Positions 24,067 to 32,866 of a stretch of 47,735 bases of DNA are shown here, in pieces. Source of the stretch: Micromonospora sp. HK10 (lineage in GTDB: Bacteria; Actinomycetota; Actinomycetes; Mycobacteriales; Micromonosporaceae); assembly GCF_000982955.1 (NCBI RefSeq), contig NZ_KQ058872.1, forward strand, positions 1-47,735. The letters are read 5' to 3'. The notes beneath the pieces were generated by a model, which ran no database searches, was not told the origin of the DNA, and saw only the letters and a list, made by a program, of their open reading frames with translations. How positions within the stretch are numbered: position 1 is the first letter of the stretch; every line of letters starts with the position of its first letter. Position numbers and translations under genes: made by a program.

Positions 24067-25116
24067 ATGCGCTATCGCACCCTCGGCGGAACCGGCATGG
24101 AGGTCAGCGTCTACTGCCTCGGGACCATGATGTTCCAGGCGGTCGGCAACTCCGACCATGACGATTGCGTCCGCATCATCCATACCGCCCTCGACCAGGG
24201 CATCAATTTCGTCGACACGGCCGACATGTACGGGCAGGGCGAGTCCGAGCAGATTGTCGGAAAGGCACTGCGCGGGCGTCGCGACGACGTCGTGCTCGCC
24301 ACCAAGGTGCATTTCCCCATGGGCGAGGGTCGCAACCGCGGTGGCAACTCACGGCGCTGGATCATCAAGGCGGTCGAGGACAGCCTCCGGCGACTCGACA
24401 CCGACTGGATCGACCTTTACCAGGTCCACCGCCCCGACCCCTCGACCGACATCGAGGAGACGCTCTCGGTGCTCAGCGACCTCGTGCACCAGGGCAAGAT
24501 CCGGGCCTTCGGCTGCTCTACCTTCCCCGCCGAGGAGATCGTCGAGGCGCAGCACGTCTCCGAGCGGCGCAGCCTCGGACGGTTCCGCACCGAGCAGCCG
24601 CCCTACTCGATCCTGGCCCGCGGAATCGAGGCCGCCCTCCTCCCGGTCTGCCAGCGCTACGGAATGGGCGTACTGGTGTGGAGCCCACTGGCCTTCGGCT
24701 TTCTCACCGGCCGGTACCGCAGGAACCAGCCCGTCGACCTGGCCACCGGCCGTCCCACGATCCGACCGGAACTGTTCGATCCCACGAACCCGGAAAACGC
24801 CCGCAAGCTGGACGCCGTCGAACAACTCATCGAAGTCGCGGAAACCCTCGGCTGTTCCCTCCCCCAACTCGCCGTCGCGTTCACCGTGGCCCACCCGGCC
24901 GTCACCTCGGCGATCATCGGACCGCGTACCGGGCAACAGCTGGAGGACCTCCTCAAGGGGTCCGCGCTCACCCTGGACGACGCGACACTCGACCGGATCG
25001 ACGAGATCGTGCCGCCCGGGACCAACCTGTTCACCCCCAACGCCGCCTCGTCGCCGCGCGCGCTGACCGACCCGGCCCTGCGTCGCCGCCCGCTCGCCGA
25101 ACGCGCCGCCGACTGA
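24067..25116 (+). CDS. Aldo/keto reductase
   Basis: 349 residues from ATG 24067 with TGAGGAA upstream. TIM-barrel AKR with the catalytic tetrad Asp50 (INFVDTAD), Tyr55 (DMYGQGES), Lys80 (VLATKV) and the His of YQVHRPDP; the NADPH-binding C-terminal part reads SAIIGPRTGQQLEDLL. It reduces aldehydes or ketones with NADPH. The MerR-type promoter suggests induction by a redox or electrophile signal, as for SoxR- or MerR-controlled reductases. It is followed by a 158-nt gap and is likely monocistronic. Confidence 0.93.
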   Translation: MRYRTLGGTGMEVSVYCLGTMMFQAVGNSDHDDCVRIIHTALDQGINFVDTADMYGQGESEQIVGKALRGRRDDVVLATKVHFPMGEGRNRGGNSRRWIIKAVEDSLRRLDTDWIDLYQVHRPDPSTDIEETLSVLSDLVHQGKIRAFGCSTFPAEEIVEAQHVSERRSLGRFRTEQPPYSILARGIEAALLPVCQRYGMGVLVWSPLAFGFLTGRYRRNQPVDLATGRPTIRPELFDPTNPENARKLDAVEQLIEVAETLGCSLPQLAVAFTVAHPAVTSAIIGPRTGQQLEDLLKGSALTLDDATLDRIDEIVPPGTNLFTPNAASSPRALTDPALRRRPLAERAAD

Positions 25117-25274
25117 TCCGGGCGGCAGGCGTGCCGCCACGTCAACTCGCCGGCGGCGGCCGGGTGGCGGGGGCGGATGTTCCGGTCGGCCAGGTCGCGA
25201 CGATGCGCGATCGACGGTGGCGGGGCGCTGTCTACGGCGGTCATGCCGCGTCGACCGAACGTTAGGATCACAGG

Positions 25275-25811
25275 ATGCCTGCACTCCTTACCAATCCATG
25301 TCCCGCCGGACGCACCGCGTTGATCGTCGTGGACCTGATGCCGCGCATCGTCGAGCAGGACATGGGTCCCCACAAGGGGGCCGACGTGGTGGCGCGGGCA
25401 AGCCGCCTGGTGACCGCGTTCCGCCGGGCAGGCGGCACCGTGGTGCTGGTCCGGGTGGATCGGCCGGGCGTTGCCGAGCAGCCGCCGGGCAGCGGGTTCG
25501 TCCCGGAAATGGAGCCGCAGCCCGGCGACATCGTCGTGGTGAAGCAGACCATCGGCGCGTTCTACGGCACCGGCCTGGCCGACGAACTGCGCACGCGCGG
25601 CGTGCGCTCAGTGGTCATGACCGGCCTGGCCACGACCATGGGCGTCGAGTCCACTGCGCGCGCCGCGTCCGATCACGGGTTCGAGGTCATCTTCGTTGCC
25701 GACGCGATGAGCGGTATGACGGCGGCGGAGCACGACCACGCACTGACGGTGGTCCTGCCGCGGTTCGGCGAGGTCGTCACCACTGACGAGGTGCTCGACC
25801 GGCTCAGTTGA
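25275..25811 (+). CDS. Isochorismatase-fold hydrolase lacking the nucleophilic Cys
   Basis: 178 residues from ATG 25275. The family fold is clear: TALIVVDLMPRIVEQ with Asp20, VVKQTIGAFYGT with Lys90. The usual nucleophile position in the motif T-x-x-C-V-E-S-T-A-R is Gly123 (ATTMGVESTARAA), so thiol amidase chemistry is not possible; true isochorismatases also lack the Cys. A TAGGAT -10-like box at 25263-25268 ends 6 nt before the ATG and no ribosome site is present, so the mRNA is probably leaderless. Substrate unknown. Confidence 0.88.
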   Translation: MPALLTNPCPAGRTALIVVDLMPRIVEQDMGPHKGADVVARASRLVTAFRRAGGTVVLVRVDRPGVAEQPPGSGFVPEMEPQPGDIVVVKQTIGAFYGTGLADELRTRGVRSVVMTGLATTMGVESTARAASDHGFEVIFVADAMSGMTAAEHDHALTVVLPRFGEVVTTDEVLDRLS

Positions 25812-25908
25812 CGCCCGTCCCGCCCATGGATTGGGGACTCCTGCCGCGCTCGGCGGTCCTTCGCCATGCGCGAACGGGTCCCCTCTGCTCACGCGTCCCT
25901 GCAGGTAA

Positions 25909-25974
25909 CGGCGGCTGCCCACTGGTGGATCGACTGATTCGGTGGACACCGAAACCATCGAGGGGCAGCCGCCG
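25909..25974. other. Nested hairpin element between convergent genes
   Basis: A 12-bp perfect stem (25909-25920 with 25963-25974) encloses a second hairpin TTCGGT-GGAC-ACCGAA (25938-25953). It stands in the 192-nt gap between the hydrolase and the convergent SRPBCC gene. It could be a bidirectional terminator, though it is larger than those elsewhere in the window. Confidence 0.6.
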
Positions 25975-26003
25975 GGCACCGGCCGATTCGCGCTGCGGCA
26001 CGG

Positions 26004-26549
26004 TCAGGAAGGGAGTTGTGGTCGCCGCGAGGAGCGGCCGCCAGGCGCGGGCTCGGCCAGGCTCGCAGCAAGATAGGCGTTGCGGCGCGCGATGAGGCGT
26101 CGCAGGTACGGCCGCAGGACGATGCTGGCCACGAGACCGCCGACGAGTCCCATCGGTGCAGTGAAGTCGATGACGTCGCGCATGAGGGCTGCCGAGGAGT
26201 CCGCCGGGTCCGGCACGAAGCTGTGCTCGTGACGCCAGCGGGCGAACGGGCCACTGATCTGCTCGTCCGTGAACCCGTACGGCCGCCGGTAGTCAGTGAT
26301 CCGAACGGTCATCCGCCAGGTCAGGCCGAAGTGCCTGGCTTCCCAGGTGACGGCATCGCCGGCCGTCAACCGTCCGGTCGTCACGCCGCCGACCGCCCGT
26401 TCGGCGCTGGTCCCCATGGACCTGGTATGCATACCGACGTCGAGGCAGGCGTCGAAGACGGTTTCCGGGACCGCCTGGACCTCCGTGGTCAGCTCGATGC
26501 GTGGCACAGGGCCACGGTAGACCCCGGCCGAGATCATCTCAGTCGTCAT
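26004..26549 (-). CDS. SRPBCC-family protein
   Basis: About 181 residues from ATG 26549; GTG 26507 (MPRIELTTEVQAVPETVFD) is an equally good start. The domain opens with the typical strand and helix (ELTTEVQAVPETVFDACLD) and contains WEARHFGLTWRMTVRITDYRRPYGFTDEQ and RWRHEHSF, as in the CYC2/START-like cell-division-inhibitor type. It has a hydrophobic helix near the C-terminus (LVGGLVASIVL). The gene is convergent with the hydrolase. Ligand and role are unknown. Confidence 0.8.
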   Translation of the reverse strand: MTTEMISAGVYRGPVPRIELTTEVQAVPETVFDACLDVGMHTRSMGTSAERAVGGVTTGRLTAGDAVTWEARHFGLTWRMTVRITDYRRPYGFTDEQISGPFARWRHEHSFVPDPADSSAALMRDVIDFTAPMGLVGGLVASIVLRPYLRRLIARRNAYLAASLAEPAPGGRSSRRPQLPS

Positions 26550-26845
26550 GCTCGGCGGGAGACGCGAACGAAGCGGCGTCAAGGAATCGGGCCGCACCGG
26601 CCACATCATCCGCGGAGCAGCCGAGGCCGCCGACGAAAGTGATGCCGTGCACCGCTGCTGCCCGACGGTCAGCCGGGCCCGCAGCGTTCCGTGCGGCCTG
26701 TCCAGTTGTCCGCAACGCCTGCGGTCGGCGGCGGCGCCACCTGCCCCTCGTGCCCGCTCATGACCGCTGCGCGCCACGGTTCCCGGCCCGGGATGGCCCA
26801 GCCACCGAACCCCGGCGTCGACGTCGAGTTGCTACGGTCGATCTC

Positions 26846-27622
26846 GTGATCGATGAGCTGACGAGGGCCTATCTCCAAGCGGTCGATCAGGCACTGCCTG
26901 GCTATGCGCAGCGCCTCTACGTCGTCGGGTCCGCCGCGCTCGGTGCCTGGCAACCCGGTGTCAGTGACGTCGACACCGTGATCATGACGTCGCGTCGGGC
27001 AACGGGCGACGACGTCGCCCGGCTCACGAAGATTCATGCCGGGATGCCTCGGTCACCTCATCTTGACGGGGTCTACCTGGAGCCTGCGCTGGCGAAGTCC
27101 TGGCCGAGCGACAGGCAGGTCGTGCCGTTCGTGGTCAACGGTGAATTGAGGACCGACGTGCCCTGCGGGGAGCTCACCCCAGTGCTGTGGCTGACCTTGC
27201 AGCGGTACGGCATCCCGGTTCGCGGTCCGGCCGTCGTAGACCTGGGGGTGCGAGTCGATCCGGAGCAGCTACGCCGCTACAACCTCGACAACCTGCGTGA
27301 ATACTGGCAGTCGGCGATTTCGACGTTCCCGGCGGAGCTAGCCGACGTGGCGCCCGACGCAGCGATGGACGCCGAGACGGTGGCCTGGTTCGTGCTCGGA
27401 CCCGCGCGACTGCACTACACGCTGGCCCACGGTGACATCATTTCGAAGGCAACAGCGGGCGACTACCTCGCGCAACTGTTCCCTGAGTACGCCGATCTCG
27501 CTCACCGAGCGGTCCGCTGGCGTCTGGGTGAAGCGGTACGGTTCACGGCTACCGACCTTGTTGCCGCAGGTGAGAGTGTCAACGCGGTAGCCGAAGATGC
27601 TTGGCGTCGCTTTGGCAGCTGA
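26846..27622 (+). CDS. DUF4111-like nucleotidyltransferase
   Basis: 258 residues from GTG 26846. The N-terminal nucleotidyltransferase motif YVVGSAALGAWQPGVSDVDTVI has the G-S and the metal-binding Asp pair, and the C-terminal half with a conserved helical region (WFVLGPARLHYTLAHGDIISK, then AVRWRLGE) matches DUF4111, as in streptomycin 3''-adenylyltransferase AadA. The sequence is too far from AadA to predict resistance. Codon GC is a little below the upstream core genes. It sits at the start of the accessory region before the tRNA. Confidence 0.82.
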   Translation: MIDELTRAYLQAVDQALPGYAQRLYVVGSAALGAWQPGVSDVDTVIMTSRRATGDDVARLTKIHAGMPRSPHLDGVYLEPALAKSWPSDRQVVPFVVNGELRTDVPCGELTPVLWLTLQRYGIPVRGPAVVDLGVRVDPEQLRRYNLDNLREYWQSAISTFPAELADVAPDAAMDAETVAWFVLGPARLHYTLAHGDIISKATAGDYLAQLFPEYADLAHRAVRWRLGEAVRFTATDLVAAGESVNAVAEDAWRRFGS

Positions 27623-27719
27623 GCTACCTGGCTGTGCGGATCTCCTCGTCGGGCAGTCGCAGACCGGCCAGCCTGCGGTTGGCACTTCCCAGCGCCGTGG
27701 GCGAACGAGAAGATGCAGC

Positions 27720-28760
27720 ATGCAGAAAAGCTGGCAGACGGTCCTTGGTGCGCTGTCGGGAGTCGTCGGGCTGGTGACCTGGGCGCTGGCCGCAGCGATC
27801 TACCAGCCGTTCATGCAGCCCGATGGGTTCTGGACCGATAGCAGCACTGGGCAGGTCTTTCCGGAGGTAGGCGGTAACAACACCTACTGGCCTCGTGACA
27901 TCCGCCAGTTAGCGATCTTACTGGCCTTAGGCGGAGTGATCCTGATCTGCCGCGCGAACATCCGCGGCGTCGAGGCCGGCTCGATCGCCATAACCATCTG
28001 GCTCGGTGTGGACATCTGGCTGGACCGGGTCGACGTGGCCGGGGGCACTACCGTGATGTGGCTCGCGATCGGCGGTATTGCCATGTTCTCGACAACCGCC
28101 GTCGTCGCTGTCCGGGTTTCGGCGGGTCACGGCGGACCTCCAATCGTTCGTCATGTGTCCGCTGTCGTCCTCGCGATACTCGCGGTTGTGACGATGATGG
28201 TCACGACCCCTTGGGACGAGCCGGTCACCAACCCGGACCAGGTCGCGGTCGAAAACGCGCTCTCGGTGCTTAGAGCAGGATTGGTAGCGATGTTCATCGC
28301 TACGGCGATCGGGCTGATCGCGGATCGGCTTACCGCTGTCCGCGCCCGGCGGGTGGCCGCTTTCATTGTGGTGGCTGCAATGGCATCCTGGATTGCCACT
28401 GCCAGTTACGGACCGCTGTCGGCTGTCGGTCTGATCGGCATGTCTGTCGCTGCAACGCTCGCCGTGGCCGCAGCTCGGGAGGTGAACCTGATCCGGCTAC
28501 TGGCGGTTGCGATGGCCTGCTGTCTGGCTCAACTCCCGGCGATGATCATCCTTTACCTCACGGGGTCGGCGGTCGGCAGCGCGATGACCTCCTTGGCCGA
28601 CAATCCACCGATCAACGCTGCCGACACCGATCTTTCGATAGCCTTCGCCGGCCTGGTCCTCGGGCTGCTACTGGGATCGATCAGCTACATGATCACGTCA
28701 CCCGCACCCAAGCCGCCCAACCTACACCGCGATTCCGGCCCGTTGGCGAACCGCGCCTGA
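27720..28760 (+). CDS. Multi-pass membrane protein, function unknown
   Basis: 346 residues from ATG 27720. About nine hydrophobic helices spread over the protein, the first at about 8-30, with a soluble loop (about 33-60, YQPFMQPDGFWTDSSTGQVF) after it. No signature motif. GC is lower than that of the core genes. The stop lies within a small hairpin (28757-28762 with 28772-28777), and a truncated integrase follows within 50 nt, so this is probably cargo of an old island. Confidence 0.75.
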   Translation: MQKSWQTVLGALSGVVGLVTWALAAAIYQPFMQPDGFWTDSSTGQVFPEVGGNNTYWPRDIRQLAILLALGGVILICRANIRGVEAGSIAITIWLGVDIWLDRVDVAGGTTVMWLAIGGIAMFSTTAVVAVRVSAGHGGPPIVRHVSAVVLAILAVVTMMVTTPWDEPVTNPDQVAVENALSVLRAGLVAMFIATAIGLIADRLTAVRARRVAAFIVVAAMASWIATASYGPLSAVGLIGMSVAATLAVAAAREVNLIRLLAVAMACCLAQLPAMIILYLTGSAVGSAMTSLADNPPINAADTDLSIAFAGLVLGLLLGSISYMITSPAPKPPNLHRDSGPLANRA

Positions 28761-28806
28761 AGCAGCACCGACTTCAGTTCACCGCGCCGAGGATGAGCCG
28801 CGTAGC

Positions 28807-29190
28807 ATGCCGGTCCCGCCCGCGCTCGTAGCGATCCTGCGCGCGCACATCGAGCGGTTCGGGGTCGCCAAGCACGGCCGGCTGTTCCAGAGCGAGCGGG
28901 GCAACGTGGTTGCGGCCTCGACGTACTTCCGCGTCCGGGATGAAGCGCGTCGACTGGCGTTGACGCCGCGCCAGGTTGACTCTCCGCTCGCTGGTCGCCC
29001 GTACGACCTGCGGCACGCTGCCGTGTCGCTGTGGCTCAACGCTGGTGTGCCGGCGACCGAGGTGGCCGACCGGGCCGGACACTCCGTTGACGTGCTGCTG
29101 AAGGTCTACGCCACGTGCATCGACGGCGCGGAGGCCACCGTCAACGACCGGATCGCTGAGGCTCTGACCGGCGTGACGTGGCCCGTATGA
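28807..29190 (+). pseudogene. 3' remnant of a tyrosine recombinase (integrase)
   Basis: 127 residues, the C-terminal part of the catalytic domain. The second Arg and following His/Ala are in YDLRHAAVSLWLNAGVP, the fourth catalytic His in GHSVDVLLKVY, and the nucleophile Tyr in KVYATCIDG. The integrase-like sequence begins upstream of the ATG in the same frame (HRAEDEPRSMPVPPALV) with no plausible start, and the N-terminal DNA-binding half and first catalytic Arg are missing. It lies 188 nt from the 3' end of the tRNA gene, the usual place for an integrase of a tRNA-inserted element. It is probably inactive. Confidence 0.8.
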
Positions 29191-29377
29191 TCGCCGTCGT
29201 TCCGGATCCTTCCCCGATCACGTCGGCTGACCTGGGCAGATCATTTCAAGGTCATTCCGCGTCTGTTCCGCGACCTGCGACAAACCGCGGCTTCCGGTGG
29301 CCTATGACTGCACACCTGTGCTAATTGAACGACGTGCGTATTGCCAGCTCAGGCAACGTTTCTGCAGCGTATCGAGG

Positions 29378-29450
29378 TGCCCCCGGCAGGATTCGAACCT
29401 GCGACACACGGTTTAGGAAACCGATGCTCTATCCCCTGAGCTACGGGGGC
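29378..29450 (-). tRNA. tRNA-Arg (anticodon CCT)
   Basis: 73 nt. Acceptor arms GCCCCCG (29450-29444) and CGGGGGC (29385-29379) pair fully; the anticodon loop reads TTTCCTAAA, giving CCT; the T loop has GGTTCGAATCC. CCA is not encoded. A TAGACT -10-like box lies 16 nt upstream. Its 5' half and upstream flank are repeated at 34378-34484. Confidence 0.97.
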
Positions 29451-29519
29451 GCGAGGGCCCAGTCTAGCGACCTGGGGGTTCACCTGGGGTGGCAGGGAGT
29501 CGCCCACGTTCACCCACGT
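29413..29519. repeat. 107-bp direct repeat, left copy (inside and upstream of tRNA-Arg)
   Basis: Runs from the anticodon loop of the tRNA through its 5' end and promoter. It matches 34378-34484 without gaps at 100 of 107 positions. Confidence 0.9.
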
Positions 29520-29578
29520 TCCCCGCACCGCCGTTCTCGCAGCCCAGGAGCACACCCCAAGGGCTATAGGGTTCATCT

Positions 29579-30277
29579 ATGAAGGTGCCTCGTACGACGT
29601 TTCCCGGTCTCGCTGGCTGTCGAGGCGTCCGGCTGCGCTTCGGCCGGACCGTCGCGCTCGACGATCTCTCGTTCGCCGTCGAGAAGGGCGAGACGGTGGC
29701 GATCACCGGTCCCTCCGGCTGCGGCAAGACATCCCTGCTGCATGTGCTGTCGGGCCTGCTGCGTCCCGACGCCGGCGAGGTGTACTTCGGGTCGCGGGAG
29801 CTGTCGGCCGAGTCGGACGCGGCGCGCAGCCGCCTTCGATTGACCTCCTTCGGGTTTGTGTTGCAGTTCGGTGACCTGGTGCCGGAGTTGACACTCGGCG
29901 AGAACGTGGAGTTGCCGCTGCGGATGACCGGGGTACGGGCAGCGGTGGCTCACCGACGGGCGCTGCATCTGCTCGAGGAGTTAGGTATCGGAGACCTGGC
30001 GTCGCGGCAGGCGGGCGCGGTGTCGGGTGGGCAGGCGCAGCGGGCCGCGGTGGCTCGGGCACTGGTGCACGAGCCACAGGTGGTTTTCGCCGACGAGCCG
30101 ACTGGCGCGCTGGATTCCACCAGCGGTGAGGCGGTCCTGGACTGCTTGTTCGCCGCGGCGAGGCAACGACATGCCGCCGTGGTCGTGGTGACGCACGCCG
30201 CGGAGGTGGCGCAGCGAGCAGACCGGGTGGTGCGCATGCGCGATGGCCGCGTGCTGGAGACGGTGGCTGCGCGATGA
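29579..30277 (+). CDS. ABC transporter ATP-binding protein (MacB/LolD-like)
   Basis: 232 residues from ATG 29579. Walker A GPSGCGKTSLL, Q loop FVLQFGDLVPELT, signature VSGGQAQRAAVARAL, Walker B VVFADEPTGALDS and H-loop VVVTHAAEV are all intact. The DEPTGALDS form and FtsX partner place it in the MacB/LolD/BceA class, which uses mechanotransmission to export or dislodge lipids, peptides or antibiotics. The start overlaps nothing upstream; a TATAGG box 9 nt before the ATG and the lack of a ribosome site suggest a leaderless mRNA. The stop overlaps the permease ATG (30274-30277). Confidence 0.93.
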   Translation: MKVPRTTFPGLAGCRGVRLRFGRTVALDDLSFAVEKGETVAITGPSGCGKTSLLHVLSGLLRPDAGEVYFGSRELSAESDAARSRLRLTSFGFVLQFGDLVPELTLGENVELPLRMTGVRAAVAHRRALHLLEELGIGDLASRQAGAVSGGQAQRAAVARALVHEPQVVFADEPTGALDSTSGEAVLDCLFAAARQRHAAVVVVTHAAEVAQRADRVVRMRDGRVLETVAAR

Positions 30278-32547
30278 GTGCCGTAGGTCGCTATCTGCCA
30301 TGGATGTGGTTGGGACTGCGGCTGACGGTGCGCGGTGGACGCCGGGCGCTGGTGCGCACGGTGCTGCTCGGCGCCGGGGCGGCGGTCGGCATCGTGCTGG
30401 TCCTCGGCGCGCTCGCGGTGCCGACCGTGGTGGACGCCCAGGACCTGCGGGTCATCTCCCGGACCCCGGTGACGCAACCCGGCGCAGATCAGGGGTTGCG
30501 GGTCCTGACGATCGATGACGCGGTCGCCGGTCGCCTGCTACGTCGGGTGAATGTCAGTGGGGCCAGCGGTGGTGCTCCCGTTCCGCCCGGAGTCGGGCAA
30601 TTGCCGGCCGCCGGCGAGGTGGTGGTTTCCCCGGCGCTGCGTGAGCTCATCGCCGCCAACCCGCACGCGCGGCAGCGCTTCCCGCAGCGGGTGGTCGGCA
30701 CGATCGGCGCTGCGGGCCTGACCGCGCCGGACGAGCTGATCGCGTACGTGGGTGTGGACGCGGCTCGAATGCCGGCGGACGCCGTTCCGGTGGTGGGCTT
30801 CGGCGATTCCGATGCCAACCGGCGGTTGGCGGTGCAGCGAGGCACTTCTGATCTGGAGCGACTGCTCACTCCCGGACGGATGGTCGCGTTCGCGTTCGCG
30901 TTCTTCCTCCTCGCACCACTGGCGGTACTGCTGTCCACCGCCGCCGGGCTGTCGGCCTCCGCGCGGGAGCAGCGGCTGGCCGCGCTCCGGCTACTCGGGG
31001 CGTCGGCGCGACAGGCACAGGCGGTCAACGCGGTCGAGACCGGTGTCGCCGCCACCATCGGCGTCGCACTCGGCTATGCGGCGTTCCCGCTGCTACGGGC
31101 AATCAGCGCCGACTGGTCGTTGGGCCGTTTCCGCTGGTACGCCACGGACGTGCACGTCGGCGCCGGTCGAGCCGCCACCGCCGGAGCGATAATCGCGGTG
31201 TTCGCGGTCATAGTGGCCGTGGCAGGGGCAACGCCTGCTGTTCTGCGCCCGGTGACCACCCGCCGTAGAACCGCGACCCCGGCACCTCGAGCGTGGCGGC
31301 TGCTCGCCTTCATCGCATCGGTCATGGCGCTGCTGGCGGCGATGTGGCTCGGTGACACGACGATGCCAGCACTGGCGTTGCTCGCCGCCGGGATGCTGGG
31401 CGTGGCGCTCACCCTGCCGCTCGTTCTTCCAGCGCTGCTCACCCGCCTCTGGGCACCTCTGCTGCGGTGGACCGCCCGACCGGTGTGGGTGACCCTCGCC
31501 GCACGTCGCGTCCTGCAGGCGCCCAACCTGGCCTCGCGTCTGGTCGGCGCGCTGATGGTCGCTCTGTTCATCGGTGGCGTGGGCACCATCGGCACCGCCG
31601 CCTATCAGGCGGCGAACACCGCCCGGCAGGTGTCCGACACCGGGTGGTTGCCGCAGACGATCCTGACTGGTGACCAAGCCCTCGCCGACAAGCTGACTCC
31701 CGTCGTCGGCACCGACAATATCGCCTACTACGAGAGCCTCAGCGGCATCGCCACGGTCGCCGGGCAGCAGCAACAGGTCTCTGTCGTCCGGGGCAGTTGC
31801 GCCAGCCTCGCCGTGCTGTTCGACACCACCTGGACCTGCACACCGGGAAAGGCGTACCGGGCGAAGTGGTCCGACCAGCTACCGCCCGGGACCACCCTGA
31901 GGCCAGCCGACGACGGAGATGCCGCGGTCACGGCCTTCACGATTCCTGCCGACACCGCCCCGCTGAACACCTCACCGTTCGGGCAAGGCACCGACATCGT
32001 CGTCGCCGAGACGCCCCGGCAGGGGACCATCGTCGCGAAGGTCACCGCCGACCAGGGCAAGCTCGAGGACTGGTACGCCGTCACCGCCGCCCTCGCCCCC
32101 ACCGCAGTGGTGCAGGGATACCGCGAGATCCCGACCGGCTTCGACGCCGGCGCCGTCATCGTCCTCGTCACCGCCGGGCTGCTCATCACTGCCGCCATGG
32201 GCTTCATCGCCTTCGCCATGTCCACCGTCGACCGCAGGATCGCCACCCGACGCGCGAACGTCCCCCTCGCGGTGATCGGCGCGCCCCGGCGAACCCTCAC
32301 GGCCGCGGACCTCACCGAGTCAGTCAGTGGTCTGATCCTCGGTCAACTCATCACCGCCGCGGCCGTCATCCTCACCGCCGGGACGGCAGCAGCCGTACTG
32401 CGCACTGCGAGCTTCGCCGACCTGCTCCACACCATCAGGCCCATGCTCACTCTTGCCGCCGCCGGGGTCGTCCTCGGCACCCTGATCACCATCCTGGCCA
32501 CCACGTCCGCCGGCCGCCCCACCCCCGCACTCTTGCGCCACGAATAG
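30274..32547 (+). CDS. FtsX-family ABC transporter permease
   Basis: 757 residues. An N-terminal helix (about 20-50), then an extracellular domain, three helices around 205-330 (first FtsX unit), helices about 345-400, a second extracellular domain (about 440-620, with a Cys pair near SCASLAVLFDTTWTC), and a C-terminal FtsX unit (helices about 630-650, 685-705, 725-745). Two FtsX units in one chain are usual for actinobacterial MacB-like permeases. It is translated with the ATPase (ATGA overlap). The retron-like locus begins directly downstream. The substrate is unknown. Confidence 0.9.
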   Translation: MSAVGRYLPWMWLGLRLTVRGGRRALVRTVLLGAGAAVGIVLVLGALAVPTVVDAQDLRVISRTPVTQPGADQGLRVLTIDDAVAGRLLRRVNVSGASGGAPVPPGVGQLPAAGEVVVSPALRELIAANPHARQRFPQRVVGTIGAAGLTAPDELIAYVGVDAARMPADAVPVVGFGDSDANRRLAVQRGTSDLERLLTPGRMVAFAFAFFLLAPLAVLLSTAAGLSASAREQRLAALRLLGASARQAQAVNAVETGVAATIGVALGYAAFPLLRAISADWSLGRFRWYATDVHVGAGRAATAGAIIAVFAVIVAVAGATPAVLRPVTTRRRTATPAPRAWRLLAFIASVMALLAAMWLGDTTMPALALLAAGMLGVALTLPLVLPALLTRLWAPLLRWTARPVWVTLAARRVLQAPNLASRLVGALMVALFIGGVGTIGTAAYQAANTARQVSDTGWLPQTILTGDQALADKLTPVVGTDNIAYYESLSGIATVAGQQQQVSVVRGSCASLAVLFDTTWTCTPGKAYRAKWSDQLPPGTTLRPADDGDAAVTAFTIPADTAPLNTSPFGQGTDIVVAETPRQGTIVAKVTADQGKLEDWYAVTAALAPTAVVQGYREIPTGFDAGAVIVLVTAGLLITAAMGFIAFAMSTVDRRIATRRANVPLAVIGAPRRTLTAADLTESVSGLILGQLITAAAVILTAGTAAAVLRTASFADLLHTIRPMLTLAAAGVVLGTLITILATTSAGRPTPALLRHE

Positions 32548-32564
32548 CAATCGCACACCGATCA

Positions 32565-32660
32565 GGAGACCGTCATGGTTGAGGCCAGCTCATCGGGCGC
32601 CGCCTCTCTCATCGGTATTCCTCGCCGCCCCACACACTGCGGACACCGATGACGGTCTCC
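32565..32660 (+). ncRNA. Three-way-junction RNA candidate or complex terminator
   Basis: An outer 12-bp inverted repeat, GGAGACCGTCAT (32565-32576) and ATGACGGTCTCC (32649-32660), encloses two hairpins: GAGGC/GCCTC (32581-32585 with 32602-32606) and TCATCGGT/ACCGATGA (32609-32616 with 32645-32652). It starts 17 nt after the permease stop. It may be the terminator of the ABC operon or part of the retron locus. Confidence 0.45.
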
Positions 32661-32679
32661 GTTCCCTACGCTGCTCCCA

Positions 32680-32852
32680 TGGCAGCGTGTCCCGAGCTGA
32701 CCAGGCCGGCCCCCCACGTGGGGTCCGGTCATGGTCTCTCCGGGGCAACCCCGGGGACGGACTACTCACCTCGGCACCACACCACAGGTGCGTCGGCACG
32801 CTCCGCGAGCCTGTGCACCCGCACGACCGGGCATCGTCGGGACGCGCTGCCA
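32680..32852 (+). ncRNA. Candidate retron msr-msd RNA
   Basis: A 173-nt region bounded by a 16-bp inverted repeat: TGGCAGCGTGTCCCGA (32680-32695) and TCGGGACGCGCTGCCA (32837-32852), complementary except one G-U wobble. This has the place of retron a1/a2. Directly after a1 the sequence reads AGC, as expected for the branching guanosine (32696). Next come a long hairpin (32699-32736, around CCCCACGTGGGG) and a short one (32740-32754, CCGGGG-CAA-CCCCGG), fitting msr stems, then an msd-like hairpin (GGTGC ... GCACC, about 32788-32819). The RT starts 14 nt after a2. Confidence 0.6.
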
Positions 32853-32866
32853 CCACCGGCCCGATC

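Noticed and set aside
26846..27622. Aminoglycoside resistance gene (aadA)
   Set aside because: Only the general nucleotidyltransferase motif and DUF4111-like layout are shared; resistance cannot be claimed from this.
29325..29582. Open frames over the tRNA-Arg gene and over its copy at 34389
   Set aside because: They translate tRNA sequence (IRTCDTRF, PLSY-type peptides), a well-known false protein call.
29579..32547. The ABC transporter as exporter or immunity of the lanthipeptide
   Set aside because: It is 7 kb away, on the opposite strand, in a separate repeat-bounded module and lacks a C39 peptidase domain.
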